Shown piece after piece: positions 7,699 to 19,017 of a DNA stretch of 64,000 bases. Below the pieces are notes generated by a model, which did not search any database, was not told where the DNA came from, and worked only from the letters and a program-made list of their open reading frames with translations. How positions within the stretch are numbered: the stretch's first letter is position 1; the number at the start of each line of letters is the position of its first letter. The stretch comes from Lithodes maja (lineage: Eukaryota; Arthropoda; Malacostraca; Decapoda; Lithodidae), in assembly GCA_037953745.1 (NCBI GenBank), contig JBAKBP010007127.1, forward strand, positions 39,020-103,019, read 5' to 3'. Both the position numbers and the translations under genes were made by a program.

Positions 7699-10419
7699 GT
7701 GGCCGCCATAGCGAGTAATACTGAAAAAATGTTTTCCGACGTGTCCGATTCGTTGCAACCTCCCGCGGGCCCCAGTGCTACCCCACTCACAACTTCAACG
7801 CCTGTTCCAACCGAGAAGAGAGCTCAACAAAAGAAAGTTAAGCGTTTGTTGAGTGATAGCGCTATACAGCGACAACTTTTTGAAAGTGATGAAGAGAGCA
7901 GTGGCGAAAGCTTAGTGGACAAGGTACAATTTATAAGTGAAAGTGAAGACGATTTCGTGGGCTTTGGAGACGACGATAATGTCGATTTATTTGAGGGGGG
8001 AGACAGTAGTGATGATCCTGATGTGGAAGTGTTTCAGGAAGGTGCCATTGAGCTTCCCAGTGTGCTAGAACCTAGGCCTACCCCCTCGCCATCTTTGCTA
8101 GGTAAGCCTAGGCCTAGCCCTAGCTCTACCCTAGGACCTTCCCCTTTGCCTGCCCATATGCCCTTGAAAGTGGGCAAATATTTCTACAAACAATCATTGA
8201 TCAAAAGTGCAGCTAAAAAAGCACGCAGGGCAGCCGCAGAAAAGCATAGGGAAGCTGAAGATAGCGATAATGACGCCGACCCTGGCCTAGCAACCACCCG
8301 CATTCCATTGTCCCGATGCCTTGACACGGGACACCGCGTGGGTCACCCACAGCCCTCGCCTTCATCTCTCGTTCAGGATGACCAAAGGGCCTCTTCAAGT
8401 GGTATTGGTGATGTGCCACAGGCCTCAACACACCGCAGAGCATTATTTCCTGCTGAAAAGCCCTCGGCTTGCCGCAAAAGGAGCCCAACTCCCGAGGCCT
8501 CGGCTCCCATTCTTGAAGCTCCCACAGCCTCCCGCGCCCCACACCGCCGACGCCCGGTCACTTCTTCACCAGAATTGTCTCCTGAGGAGGATGCTGACGA
8601 CCCCAACATTGCCCCAGATGACCTGACGTCGCCTGAGGAGGAAGAGGAAGAGGAACAGGAACAGGAAGAGGAAGAGGATGTGCCGACAAATCGAGGGAGA
8701 GGGCGAGGTCGTGGACGTGGTCAGCCTGCCGACGCCGCTGCCCCTGGGCCTGGGCCTGGGCATGGGCATGCAGGGCGTCCGCCTGGGCGTCCGCGTGGCC
8801 AAGGGCGTGTGCCAGGGCATCCAGGGCGTGTGCCTGCTGCAGCACGACCTCGAGCATCAGCATCCGACCTGTTTGTGTGGACAGATGGAGCTGATTTTGA
8901 GCCAGATTGTCCTGCCTTTGACGAGGTACAGATGGGTTCTGGGGTGTCACCAGCATATCCCTGTGGCCCAGATGCTACCCCCAGTGAACTTTTCTGTGGC
9001 TTCTATGACAATGAAGTCATGGAATACCTCGTCAAAGAGACAAATCACCACCATGCTATCTGTGCCAACTTTCTTGGGAGGAAGACCAGTGCCAAGATGG
9101 TGGCATGGAGAGCTCTCACTGTGGCAGAACTATATGTGTTCTTGGCACTCACAATGCTGATGACTCATATAAGGAAGCACGTTCTGGCTGACTACTGGAT
9201 CACTGGCGACATCATAACGACTCCATCATTTGGAAAATACATGTCCAGGGACAGGTACTTCGACATACTCTCCTATCTCCACCTGACAAACAACATGGCA
9301 GTCCACCTTCCCGACTCATTATGGAAGATCAGGAAGCTGTATGACATGATACGTCATCGGTTCACCACATACCTGATTCCTTTCCAGAAGATGTGCCTCG
9401 ACGAGTCTCTGGTCCTGTTCCGTGGTAGGCTGCACTTCCGACAGTATATCCTGTCCAAGAGACACCGCTTCGGCATCAAGCTCTTCGTCCTCTGCGACTG
9501 CTTGACGGGGTATGTGCTGAACTTTATAGTCTACAGCGGCAAGGCTGGAGAAGTTGTGACTGACCCTCTCATTGGTTTTGGTGGCGCTGTAGTGAAGAAG
9601 ATGATGGAGAGGCACTTCAATAATAACCACATCCTCTACACAGATAATTATTACACGTCGCCTCTCCTGACCAAGTACCTCCATGACCGCAAGACCGGAA
9701 CTGTCGGCACAGTCAAGGGCAAAAGGAAGGGCATGCCTGGCTACCCAACCAAGACGAAGAAGGCTGACATCTTCCACAAGAAGAGTGGCCCCATCCTCTC
9801 CATCCACTGGCATGACCAGCGCAAGGTCAACCTCCTCACCACATGCCACAAGGCCCAGATGGTCGCCACAGGGAAGGTGGACCGAACAACCAAGAACCCC
9901 GTCCAAAAACCAGCTGCTGTCCTGGATTATAACATCAACATGCGCCTCGTTGACAAGTCCGACATGCAGATGGGCTTCATCGACTGCCTGCGAACATCTT
10001 GCAGGTGGTACAAGAAGTTTATCCTGCATACGGTAGATATGTCGATCCTCAATGCCTACAACATCTTCCATCTGAGGACTCCAGGAGCCAAGAAGTACAA
10101 GTCCCTGCGGAAGTTCCACAAGCAGATGCTACTTGAGCTCCTGGCTAAACATGCGGGTACACCAGGCAGGCCAATACAAGGACCAGGCCAGCTTGACAGA
10201 ACGGGGTGTGCTGAATTCTTCAGGAAGCACCAGCTCAGCGCCCTTCCTTTCAAAGCACCAGGTAGTAACGTTAGGAGTCAGAAGAGGTGCCATGTGTGCA
10301 GCCACACAACTCGCAGACCCCGCAAACCCACAAAAACCACTTGGGAATGCCTCGAGTGTCAAGTTGGACTGTGTGCTGGCACCTGCTTCAACTACTTCCA
10401 CACTCTAACAAACTTTTGA
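7699..10419 (+). CDS. piggyBac transposase (DDE_Tnp_1_7 type)
   Basis: 906 residues, uninterrupted. It cuts at TTAA and moves the element seamlessly. The N-terminal ~420 residues are low complexity: acidic Ser/Asp patches (about 50-130), Pro-rich stretches, a Glu run (about 313-328) and a GRGRGRG basic patch. The DDE region runs from about 427 to 830. Catalytic aspartates by family pattern: D568 in CLDES, D649 in YTDNYYTS, D752 and D755 in VDKSDM. The C-terminus has the family's Cys/His-rich binding finger: C864, C867, C884, C887, C892, C896, H901. It is longer than the usual 550-650 residues because of the N-terminal extension. An alternative start is Met11 (7729). A domesticated host gene is unlikely because the frame lies between intact transposon ends. 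Confidence 0.93.
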   Translation: MAAIASNTEKMFSDVSDSLQPPAGPSATPLTTSTPVPTEKRAQQKKVKRLLSDSAIQRQLFESDEESSGESLVDKVQFISESEDDFVGFGDDDNVDLFEGGDSSDDPDVEVFQEGAIELPSVLEPRPTPSPSLLGKPRPSPSSTLGPSPLPAHMPLKVGKYFYKQSLIKSAAKKARRAAAEKHREAEDSDNDADPGLATTRIPLSRCLDTGHRVGHPQPSPSSLVQDDQRASSSGIGDVPQASTHRRALFPAEKPSACRKRSPTPEASAPILEAPTASRAPHRRRPVTSSPELSPEEDADDPNIAPDDLTSPEEEEEEEQEQEEEEDVPTNRGRGRGRGRGQPADAAAPGPGPGHGHAGRPPGRPRGQGRVPGHPGRVPAAARPRASASDLFVWTDGADFEPDCPAFDEVQMGSGVSPAYPCGPDATPSELFCGFYDNEVMEYLVKETNHHHAICANFLGRKTSAKMVAWRALTVAELYVFLALTMLMTHIRKHVLADYWITGDIITTPSFGKYMSRDRYFDILSYLHLTNNMAVHLPDSLWKIRKLYDMIRHRFTTYLIPFQKMCLDESLVLFRGRLHFRQYILSKRHRFGIKLFVLCDCLTGYVLNFIVYSGKAGEVVTDPLIGFGGAVVKKMMERHFNNNHILYTDNYYTSPLLTKYLHDRKTGTVGTVKGKRKGMPGYPTKTKKADIFHKKSGPILSIHWHDQRKVNLLTTCHKAQMVATGKVDRTTKNPVQKPAAVLDYNINMRLVDKSDMQMGFIDCLRTSCRWYKKFILHTVDMSILNAYNIFHLRTPGAKKYKSLRKFHKQMLLELLAKHAGTPGRPIQGPGQLDRTGCAEFFRKHQLSALPFKAPGSNVRSQKRCHVCSHTTRRPRKPTKTTWECLECQVGLCAGTCFNYFHTLTNF

Positions 10420-10429
10420 AGTGGAAGTG

Positions 10430-10875
10430 ACAACAGTGAAAGTGACACTCAAATGTAGGCTAAGAATAATAATATAACTAAGTATAAGTGAAAAGGACAC
10501 ATAAGTAATAATAAGTGCCTTCAATAACAATATGAACAAGTGAAAGTGACACTAAAATATATATTTCTAACAATAAATAAGTGAAAATGACACTCAATAA
10601 GCCTAGGCCAGTCAAAGTGACAGTATAATAATAATAAAACTAAGTATAAGTGAAAGAGACACACACAAGTAATAATAAGTGCCTTCATAACAATATGAAT
10701 AAGTGACAGTGACACTATATATATTATTAGCTTACCTAACAATACATAAAAGGGGAAATGACACTACCAATTATCAAAGTCCAGTGAAAGTGACACTAAT
10801 AATCATAATAATAATAATAAAACGAAGTAATAAGTGACAGAAACACAAATAAGTTCATATAAATAACTTTATTGA
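10430..10875 (+). repeat. Degenerate tandem repeats in the piggyBac 3' region
   Basis: Three diverged units of about 160-180 bp, marked by AACTAAGTATAAGTGA at about 10476 and 10638 and AACGAAGTAATAAGTGA at about 10820, each with several AAGTGAAAGTGACACT motifs. They lie between the stop codon and the right terminal repeat. No coding content is seen; they may be subterminal binding repeats or expanded UTR. Confidence 0.6.
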
Positions 10876-11263
10876 GTGAAAATAACATAATAACTATAAT
10901 AAATGACAGAATAACCAATAAAACACTATCAAATCGCTTCCTGGCATAATTGCGGGTGGAGCGACGAGTGCAACTGGGCGTCGTAGCCGGGGCCGCGGTT
11001 GAGTGTTTGGACGCGCCGAGGTAAATACGCGGCAAAAGTTACCTCCACTTCCATCACCATCACTCTGGAACCAGTTGAGCTAGAGAGCTCTACTCATCGC
11101 CATTCTACGCAGGAATGTAAGGCGCTCATTTCTATATATGTTTGATTAATGTAGGTAATATATTAAGCGAGATTAGCCTTAGTTTACTTTTGTTGATATA
11201 CGACCAGATCGCCCGGATACGAGCTCCGTCATTAGGAGAGCCTGCCTGGGCCAGGAGGGTTAA

Positions 11264-11531
11264 CCTCAGTTGTATGTAAAATGCTAGAAACACTCATAAG
11301 AGACAGACTCGTAAATCACTTAGAGGAAAATAACATACTTAAAGATAATCAACACGGCTTTCGCAACAAACGTTCCTGATTAACAAACCTCCTAAACTTC
11401 TGCCACGATATCCTCAACCTCTATGATGAGAGTAAAGCTGTAGATATTGTATACCTTGATTTTCAAAAAGGTCTTTGACAAAGTTCTCCACAAACATTTA
11501 CTGCTAAAACTGAAAGAGCTTGGAATACAAG
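11264..11531 (+). pseudogene. CR1 copy 2, RT middle block
   Basis: Continues from the piggyBac target site with sequence matching the CR1 RT of the first copy (CTTAGAGGAAAATAACATAC, then a GFRNK-type segment). It is broken: TGTTT has become TGATT, giving a stop, and an extra base in the YLDFQKAFD region shifts the frame. It ends at CAAG, where the solo LTR inserted. Confidence 0.8.
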
Positions 11532-11873
11532 TGTGACGCCTGCAGCTTAGCAGAACGCCACGTGGGCTCAGCCGCTCGCTAGGCCACTCGCTAACACTCG
11601 CCAGGGCAATGAATTAGGCTACAGTCTATCTACAATGTTGTACTTTCTTTCTTGTGAATCGTCATGTCACAGGCAGTACAGAAGTGGTCTTTATTTTCGC
11701 CTGTGACAATGCATTATATTTTATATCATCACTTATAAGTTTAATGTATAAGACTGAATGATACAGCTAGAGAGTGTGAGTGAATGAGTGCAGGAGGCAG
11801 AGGGTTGTACGCGTAGTGTTACACGTTGTCTCGGTGACGTCATGCCACGGCCGGGCCCTCTGAGTGGCTGGCC

Positions 11874-11904
<31 letters not shown>

Positions 11905-14473
11905 CTATGTGATTGAGGGAGGCAAAAGGCATAACTGCCTATAGCGAGTGCCTCCCCCATAGTTGAAAGAGTGACAGGGCCAAAATCAAGGGACGTTCGA
12001 GCCAAAATGCCTGGACACACGGAGTTTGAAGCAATTTAAGTCATAGGAAGAGGGAAAGACTGATTCTGGGAGAGAGTTCCAGAGCTCAGCTGTTGAGTAG
12101 AAGAAAGTTTGAGAGTAACGTTTCACTCTTGGGTTGGAGAGTTGCACAGAGTAGGGGTGGGATTGAGTTGCAAGACGGGTACCACGTGCCCTACGTAAAG
12201 GAGGTGGTATGCACTGGGATAGCTCTGAGGAACACTGATTATTATAGTAGCGATAGAATAGCGAGAGAGATGCAACATTGCGGCAGAGAGAGAGAGATTG
12301 CAGAGAGTTGGTGAGTGGACGGGAGTTAATGATACGAAAGGCCTTCCTTTCAACTTTGTCTAGGAGAGCGGTGTGAGAGGAACCTCCCCACACATGTGAA
12401 CAATACTCAATACAAGGGCGCACTATGCCCCTGTACAGAGCAAGAAGCTGTGCAGGGGAAAAGAACCCCCTAAGGCGGTTGAGCACACCCAGCTTCTGGG
12501 AGGCTGCCTTAGCAAGACTGGTAATATGGTCCTTCCAAATGAGAGCAGAAGAAAAAGAGACACCAAGAATATTGAGAGAAGATGAAGGGTTGATTTTTGT
12601 ATTGTTGAAGAATAAGGGATAGTCCGCTGGGAGATCCTGACGGGTACATAGATGGAGAAATTGGGTTTTGGAAGCATTAAAGTTAACAAGGTTTTCTCTG
12701 CCCCAATTGGAAATAGTATTTAGATCAGAATTTAAGAGTTCTATGGCTTCATTACGTTTGTCGTTGAGGAATTGCTGGCTGGGGCGTTCTGAAAAACTAA
12801 TGGAGTAGTGTAAGGTTGAGTCGTCTGCGTATGAATGGATGGGAATTATGGTACAGTTAAGGAGATCATTTATAAAAATTAGAAAGAGAATAGGAGATAG
12901 GACAGAGCCCTGAGGAACACCGGAGTTTATAGGGTGAGGAAGTGAACAATGGCCGTCCACAACCGCGGCTATGGAACGGCCGGAAAGGAAATTAGAGACA
13001 AAGGCACAGATGGAGGGATAGAAACCGAAGGAGGGTAGCCTTACCGCCCTCCTGCCGCGTCAGGAAGTGGTCCCCCCGCACTCCCTACTGCCTTTGTGTC
13101 TTCCTTGCTCAGAGCTTGCCTGACCAGCATACCCTTCACACCTCCCTTGCCACCTGTCCCCAACTTCTACCTATAGAACACTTTCTCTCTCTCTCAACTT
13201 CTTACCTCTTATTCTTCTAATCTATATAATATCATAACTCCCCTTTGGTTCTGCACGATTTCATATATCGGCCATCGTATTATATGCTGAAGCTCTCAGA
13301 TATTCCATGTTTAGTTAGACATTTTGGAGGGGTTAACATTTTGTCTGTAGAGGTTCGACACACTCGCGGTGTCTCCCTACCTTTTGCTTGGTTGTCTGCT
13401 GGGCTATTTAATGCTAGACTGGGGTGAGGCTATTGTTGTTGTGATTTCCGATGTGTACCAGGTTTTGTTGAACCTGTACAATCGCAACGGATACGTGGGA
13501 AGCCTAGGTTGTCTTTCTGACTGTGTACCTTGTGAGTTTAGCACTGTGTTGCGATTGAGGGTTTTTGCCTCTGCCACCCAACACTGTGCTAACTCGTTTT
13601 GCTTTGACTTTGAGAGGGTCGCCAGGAGAGAACCAGATACTAGCGATCTGGATCTCTCAAGAGAGCACTCCGTCATTTAACGTAATTTGGCCGTACAGTC
13701 TTAAGGACCTCGCTAGGCTACGAGCCGCTTGCTCAGCCATTGTTTCCTAGCCTACTACATGCCAGCTAGACTTTATTTGCCTAGCAGACACCCGATTAGG
13801 ATTATAAGCTCGTATGTTATGTATGCAGCATTTTTATTCACGTTGATTGTAAGCATTGGTTATTGTTGAGTTGCACAACCTGAGCAGGCTTTTTGCGTTG
13901 CCTGAGGAACCACTTTTGTTGTTGTTGGAGATAATACTATTGCGCATTTATCGTTATTCCCGTGCCAGTTAACACTGTATGTCCCTACGCTTGTCATATC
14001 TTGTTCCTGCTTTATATAAAAGTTCAAAATCCGATTCGATCATCTTAAGCAGCATCAGACTTTCTTCAGAAGATTCCTGTTCGATGCTTTAGGACTTTCA
14101 TTCACTTTCTTTAATATAGGAGTGATAGTTTATTATTGTTTAGAGTAACGTTAATTATACCTTCTTCTTGTTTACATTAAATCATTCCAGTGATTTAATT
14201 AAGCTCTCTATCTTTTTCCTTGTATACATTATTAACGTAATTGTATGTTGTTGTGATCAGGCTGTATCAGAGATCATCAGCCTGTAGTAGTAGTGCATTT
14301 ATACCGAGTTAGAGGTTACCCCGCTATTGCAGATTTAACTCTGGAGGGTATAGGTGTTTTTGTGCGCCGGCATTATAAGTTCGAGGGTTGGATCTAGTGT
14401 TACCGTTGTGGCTGTGTGCCTTTCTAGTCCAATGATTAAGAGCCCTTGTTTTATACGAGTCCCGGTCGTAACA
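11532..14473 (+). mobile_element. Solo LTR related to the Gmr1-like family, CAAG target duplication
   Basis: Begins TGTGACGCC and ends GTCGTAACA, the same style of termini as the LTRs at 16396 and 36607 (TGTGACGCAC ... GCCGTAACA). CAAG flanks it (11528-11531 and 14474-14477), and the interrupted CR1 is continuous across it. Removing the LINE insert at 11877-13038 leaves about 1.78 kb, matching the 1.8-kb LTR length. No gag-pol lies between, so this is a solo LTR from LTR-LTR recombination. Its sequence is diverged from the two full copies, so it is an older or sister subfamily. Confidence 0.8.
11877..13038 (-). pseudogene. Jockey-like LINE fragment (RT C-terminal part) inside the solo LTR
   Basis: The minus strand ends in a poly(A) tail (T run 11877-11904). 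A frame from 12960 to 11986 carries SGVPQGSVLSPILF, the catalytic YADD in HSYADDS, and the tail RPCIEYCSHVWGG and ELWNSLPESVFP typical of jockey/BS-like elements. It is truncated at its 5' end near 13038: it matches the copy around 53800 up to GAGGGTAG and then returns to LTR sequence. No clear target duplication was found. Confidence 0.8.
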
Positions 14474-14477
14474 CAAG

Positions 14478-15709
14478 ACGGTGTGTTGAAATGGATAGAA
14501 AATTGGTTCACCGACAGAAAGCAAAGAGTAGTCATAAACGGTAAGGTATCTAAACGGACTAATGTAAGTAGCTAGGTACCCCAGGGATCGGTACTAGGAC
14601 CAATTATCTTTCTAATTTACATCAACGACATCTCCCCTTTACAATCCCAAAGTTTGCTGACGATACAAAAATTGCATACTGTATAGCATACTCTCAAAAG
14701 AACAAGTTGACGATATGCAACACAATCTAGATAAGTTGCCATGTTGGGTAAATTTGGCAATTGAGTTTCAATGTGGATAAATGTAAAGTACTTTATATCA
14801 GATACGGAAATGAGAAAGCAAACTATTCAATGAATGGCACTCAGCTTAAGAGTGTAGACAGAGAAACCGATCTATGAGCAACAATATCGAGTAACCTAAA
14901 ACCGAGTTAACAATGTTCAGAAGTTGTTAAGAAGGCAAACAAAATAATTGGCTTTATAGGCAGGTCATTTGAGCATAAATCCAAAGAAGTTATCCCAATT
15001 CTACAATTCCTTAGTCCGCCCTCTTCTGGAATACGTTCAATCCTGGTGCCCTTATTACCAAAAAGATATAGACAAGCTAGAACGAGTTCAATGTAGAGTT
15101 ACCAAAATTATACATAGTCTAAAGAACAAACCATACGAGGAGCGTCTTAGAGAATTAAATATATTTCCTTTTCAAGTGTTCAAAATCATCAAAGGCATCG
15201 ACAATATGAACTGTAATAAGTACTTCTCTATCGACCAATCTAATTACAGGCAAGGAAACTGTTGCAAAATTATTGGTAAATCTTTTAACTCACACGAATC
15301 TAAGAATTTCTTCTTCAATCAAGTTGTCAACTTGTGGAATGGGCTTCCCCGAGACGTTATAGACTAACGCATCTTTGATTCTTTTAAACTTCGCTTAAAC
15401 AAATATCTTGCATCAAATCCGCGACTGACTGCATTTGTAAATTAATAACTCTCTTTTTCCCAGATATATGAAAGTTTACTTATAACTGTGTTATGTTACA
15501 AACCAATCTGTACCCTAATAACTTCCTAATCCTGCCACGGACATTAGTTCCAGGGCAGTAGGATCCTTTCCAATTTTCCCTTACCCACGCTAAACCACTC
15601 TTTGGACACTTGATCCTCAGTGTTTTGGAGGGCAAGCAACCTAGAGGGATAAGAGGGGTCACTAGACCTGTTGTTGCTTGATTTCTGTGTTACTCCTTTG
15701 TACCTACTG
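14478..15709 (+). pseudogene. CR1 copy 2, RT C-terminal block and 3' UTR
   Basis: Encodes the thumb and tail of the CR1 RT (VLKWIENWF, RPLLEY, YYQKDIDKLERVQ, VVNLWNGLP) with several stops, small deletions and frameshifts. One segment of about 130 codons (14969-15367) stays open. The 3' UTR (about 15445-15709) parallels 1033-1255 and ends with TACTCCTTTGTACCTA. Not functional. Confidence 0.85.
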
Positions 15710-16395
<686 letters not shown>

Positions 16396-16398
<3 letters not shown>

Positions 16399-17892
16399 GA
16401 CGCACCCAGTGCGTGGCAACGCAACCTGATTGTACTCCTTGGTACTCCACTGTACCGCCCGTACCACTGTACCGTGCTGGCTGCCTATATTGAGTGTGAC
16501 AACGTATAACTATGTTCTTTGTATCTCTGCAAAGGTCTCGTCATGTGCTAACCAGTGGTGGGTTTTGTTTTAAGCCATGTCGAGACCTTCCATTTAATAT
16601 GTAGTATCAATAGAGAAGTTGATAGATAAGACAATGGGAGTTCAGAGAGAGAGAGTGAGTTAGGCTTCAGAGCGAGAGGGTAGCAATGCGCCACGCTGCC
16701 GGGGGGGTGGTTGCCAGACGTATGGACTGGTTGGCAGCCTTGCGCTTATAGCTAGGCGCGACAGGGTTGGTAGTCCATTGCCGCCTGCCTATGCTGCCTG
16801 GGCTGCCCATGTTGTCGTACAGCACATTGCCTGGAGGCTCGCTGTGTGTTCCATGATCAGGTTGCCTAGAACCTTTGAGATTCTAACATCCCTTGCCCTC
16901 TCTCCTAACTTCTCACGGTTGCACTCTTTCTCTCTGACGACATTACTCTCATTTCATTCTTCTCTCTATTTAAATGCATAACCTTCCCTTGAGGTCCTAA
17001 AGGAGTTTCAGCACTCACCTCTCGTATTACTCTTAGGACAAGCATATATTTACATGTATTAGATTTAAGGGGTTAATGTGAACAGCGATCTTCTTGATGA
17101 GGATAGTTGGTGAACGTTCTACATGTTCACGAGTTATATGCCCAGCTCATCATCCAATTTGTGACTAGACTAGTGCCATGTGTAAGAGCCCGACCATGCC
17201 CAGGAGTTGTCTGTAGAGGGGCGAGGACTTAGCCTTGATTTGCCTACCGAGCCAGGAGCGAGTGTAGTACCAGAGACTACAGCTCGCTCGTAGTGCCGGT
17301 ATAGTAGAGTAACATAATTTATCTGTCCTTGTGTTCTCTGCAGTCTTTTCCTGGGTTCTCGCTTTCGGTGCTGGGACTCGTTGTTCCTGTGACTTGGCCT
17401 GCTAGCTAGAACACATGGGGATGATGAGTGGGTTATATCTTTATTTTACTATGCATTGCAGCTCTCTTTAAGTTTATGTATGTAACACTTTACAATACAC
17501 ATTACTCACACACAAGACAACACTATTAATACTTTCATGTATCAATTAACTGCACTGTCGTTTTGCTGCTGTGTCCGGAGTTCTATTGCGTAGGGCGCAT
17601 ACGGACTCAGAGGGGAGACAGAGTGAGAGAAGCGAAGTAGCCTATGCGGTAGTAGGCTACCGGCGCAGTACTGTTGCCTGCAACCTTTTAGTTATTCCAA
17701 GTATAGATTCATTATTATAATAAGTGACTACTATTTATGTTCCTTCCATGTGTATTATTAGGTATCTACTGGATCATGAACATCTTGTATGCTACATGCT
17801 AGTGCATGTTAGTAGGGGACAGTTATTCTAGTGCACGCGCTTTCAAGTAGGCGTGTACATTTGTCATTTAGCATTTCACTGTCATACCTTTA

Positions 17893-17933
<41 letters not shown>

Positions 17934-18775
17934 CCAACTTACTTCCTCTCGGGCATAGGCTGAGAGCCTTAACATTCACCGCTTTACAATGAACAGTGAA
18001 GCCCGTGAGGTCTTGTTCCAGTCTAGGGAGTGAGACATGTGAAGCACGTAGAGTACAACGAGCACCTGCCATCTTGCCTTCACATGAGGCACGGTGCTCA
18101 CTCATGGCCCGAAACGACCCCATCTCTGAAGCCACCTCGTTCCCGTGCTTCACTGTCTCATCCCATACACTCGGACTCTCACACTTACACACACACAACG
18201 CCACCTGTTGAGCAGATAACTCACCAGGCATTGCACCCCTATAGCATATTTTGAATATGGGAATATTCATACAGTGCTATTTAATCAGGGAACAATGAGG
18301 GTATTTTATTGACGTTTCGGTGGGCTTTGTGGTAATGCACTGATACTAGGTACAGCACAAATTCCATCCCAATAATATCCTCCCATTGATACATCGGGAT
18401 TTGAACCCGGGACCTTTGGATTACCAGACCAGTGGCAAGACCACTCCACCACACCTCCCCTCTAAACAGCCTGCTTCTATTCTACATTATTAGAGGCTTA
18501 ATATTAACGTAGTTTCTTGAGTATTGCATTTCTTTAGTAATAACGTAACCTATAAATGTCTGAGGGAGTTTAGCCTAATAGCCTACCCCTGTTGTACACT
18601 TTCGCCGAGTTAAGGTACCTCGTTACCATAGACGATAACTCTGTAGGGCGTTGGTGCTTTTGTTGTCTGGAGCATATAGTATTTGGGACTGGAATCGAGC
18701 GTGTCGTTGTCACATAAGCCATTTCTGTCCTACGATCAAGAATCCCGAATATGTATTGCCGATCCAGCCGTAACA
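16396..18775 (+). repeat. 5' LTR of copy 1 (with SINE insert)
   Basis: TGTGACGCACCCAGTGCG to GCCGTAACA. 2380 bp, or 1804 bp without the SINE at 17896-18471, equal to the 3' LTR. No convincing TATA box was identified. Short frames inside (for example 16778-16981) recur in all four LTRs but resemble no known protein. Confidence 0.93.
17896..18471 (-). mobile_element. tRNA-derived SINE (family 2) inserted in the 5' LTR of copy 1
   Basis: Absent from the other LTRs, which read TTTAGCCTGCTTCTATT straight through; here AGCC is repeated on both sides (17892-17895 and 18468-18471). Read on the minus strand: GGGGAGGTGTGGTGGAGTGG (A-box region), CCCGGGTTCAAATCCCG (B box), a body of about 400 bp and a poly(A) tail of 30 or more bases at 17896-17933. 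A second copy lies at 48967-49461. Insertion after LTR duplication makes it younger than the retrotransposon. Confidence 0.85.
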
Positions 18776-18778
18776 AAA

Positions 18779-18798
18779 TGGCGACCTTGCACAAGATT
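18779..18798 (+). promoter_or_regulatory. Primer binding site of copy 1
   Basis: TGGCGACCTTGCACAAGATT starts three bases after the 5' LTR. TGG pairs with the CCA end of a tRNA. The other copy reads TGGCGACCTTGCCAGGATTC, so this copy has drifted in the distal half. TGGCGACC at the start is like tRNA-Arg-primed gypsy elements; the tRNA identity is inferred. Confidence 0.6.
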
Positions 18799-19017
18799 CA
18801 GTAGTATCCTATCACATGTTTTTTGGAGAACTATTCTATGCTACCTAGTAGAGCTGGCTAGAATTTTCTTGCATATTGGAGGAATTTTTATTGTGTCATT
18901 ATTGTATTGGTGGACTTGCAGATTGTTTCGTTAGGGGTGTCTAGAGTAGAGTCATTCAAGCATCTTTAACATTTTGTGAGTCGAGACTGCAATTAGTAAT
19001 AAGCACTTCTTTTTTTT

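Larger units (their letters stand above)
7515..11259 (+). mobile_element. piggyBac-type DNA transposon, complete, TTAA target duplication
   Basis: 3745 bp flanked by TTAA (7511-7514 and 11260-11263). The termini are imperfect inverted repeats: left CCCTTCCAGCCCGGGTG, right (reverse complement) CCCTCCTGGCCCAGGCAGG. Host sequence on both sides is CR1 RT, colinear once the element is removed. It holds one long transposase frame and a 3' region of repeats. The open frame and both ends suggest recent, possibly still competent, insertion; mobility is not shown by sequence alone. Confidence 0.9.
7467..15709 (+). mobile_element. 5'-truncated CR1-like LINE copy 2, split by piggyBac and a solo LTR
   Basis: CR1 sequence appears in three blocks: 7467-7514 (SLPSIYRPISLT), 11260-11531 (up to GGAATACAAG) and 14474-15709 (from CAAGACGGTGTG to the TACTCCTTTG 3' end). 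Removing the inserts gives one continuous RT-to-3'-UTR sequence parallel to the CR1 at 1033-6372. The total without inserts is about 1.55 kb, so the 5' half is missing. Confidence 0.85.

Noticed and set aside
7699..10419. Domesticated piggyBac-derived host gene
   Set aside because: The frame lies inside a complete transposon with terminal repeats and TTAA duplication, within a LINE.
16778..16981. Conserved short frame in every LTR (also near 24775, 36969 and 44401)
   Set aside because: Conservation reflects LTR identity; there is no start context or recognisable motif, and it would lie in the untranslated LTR.
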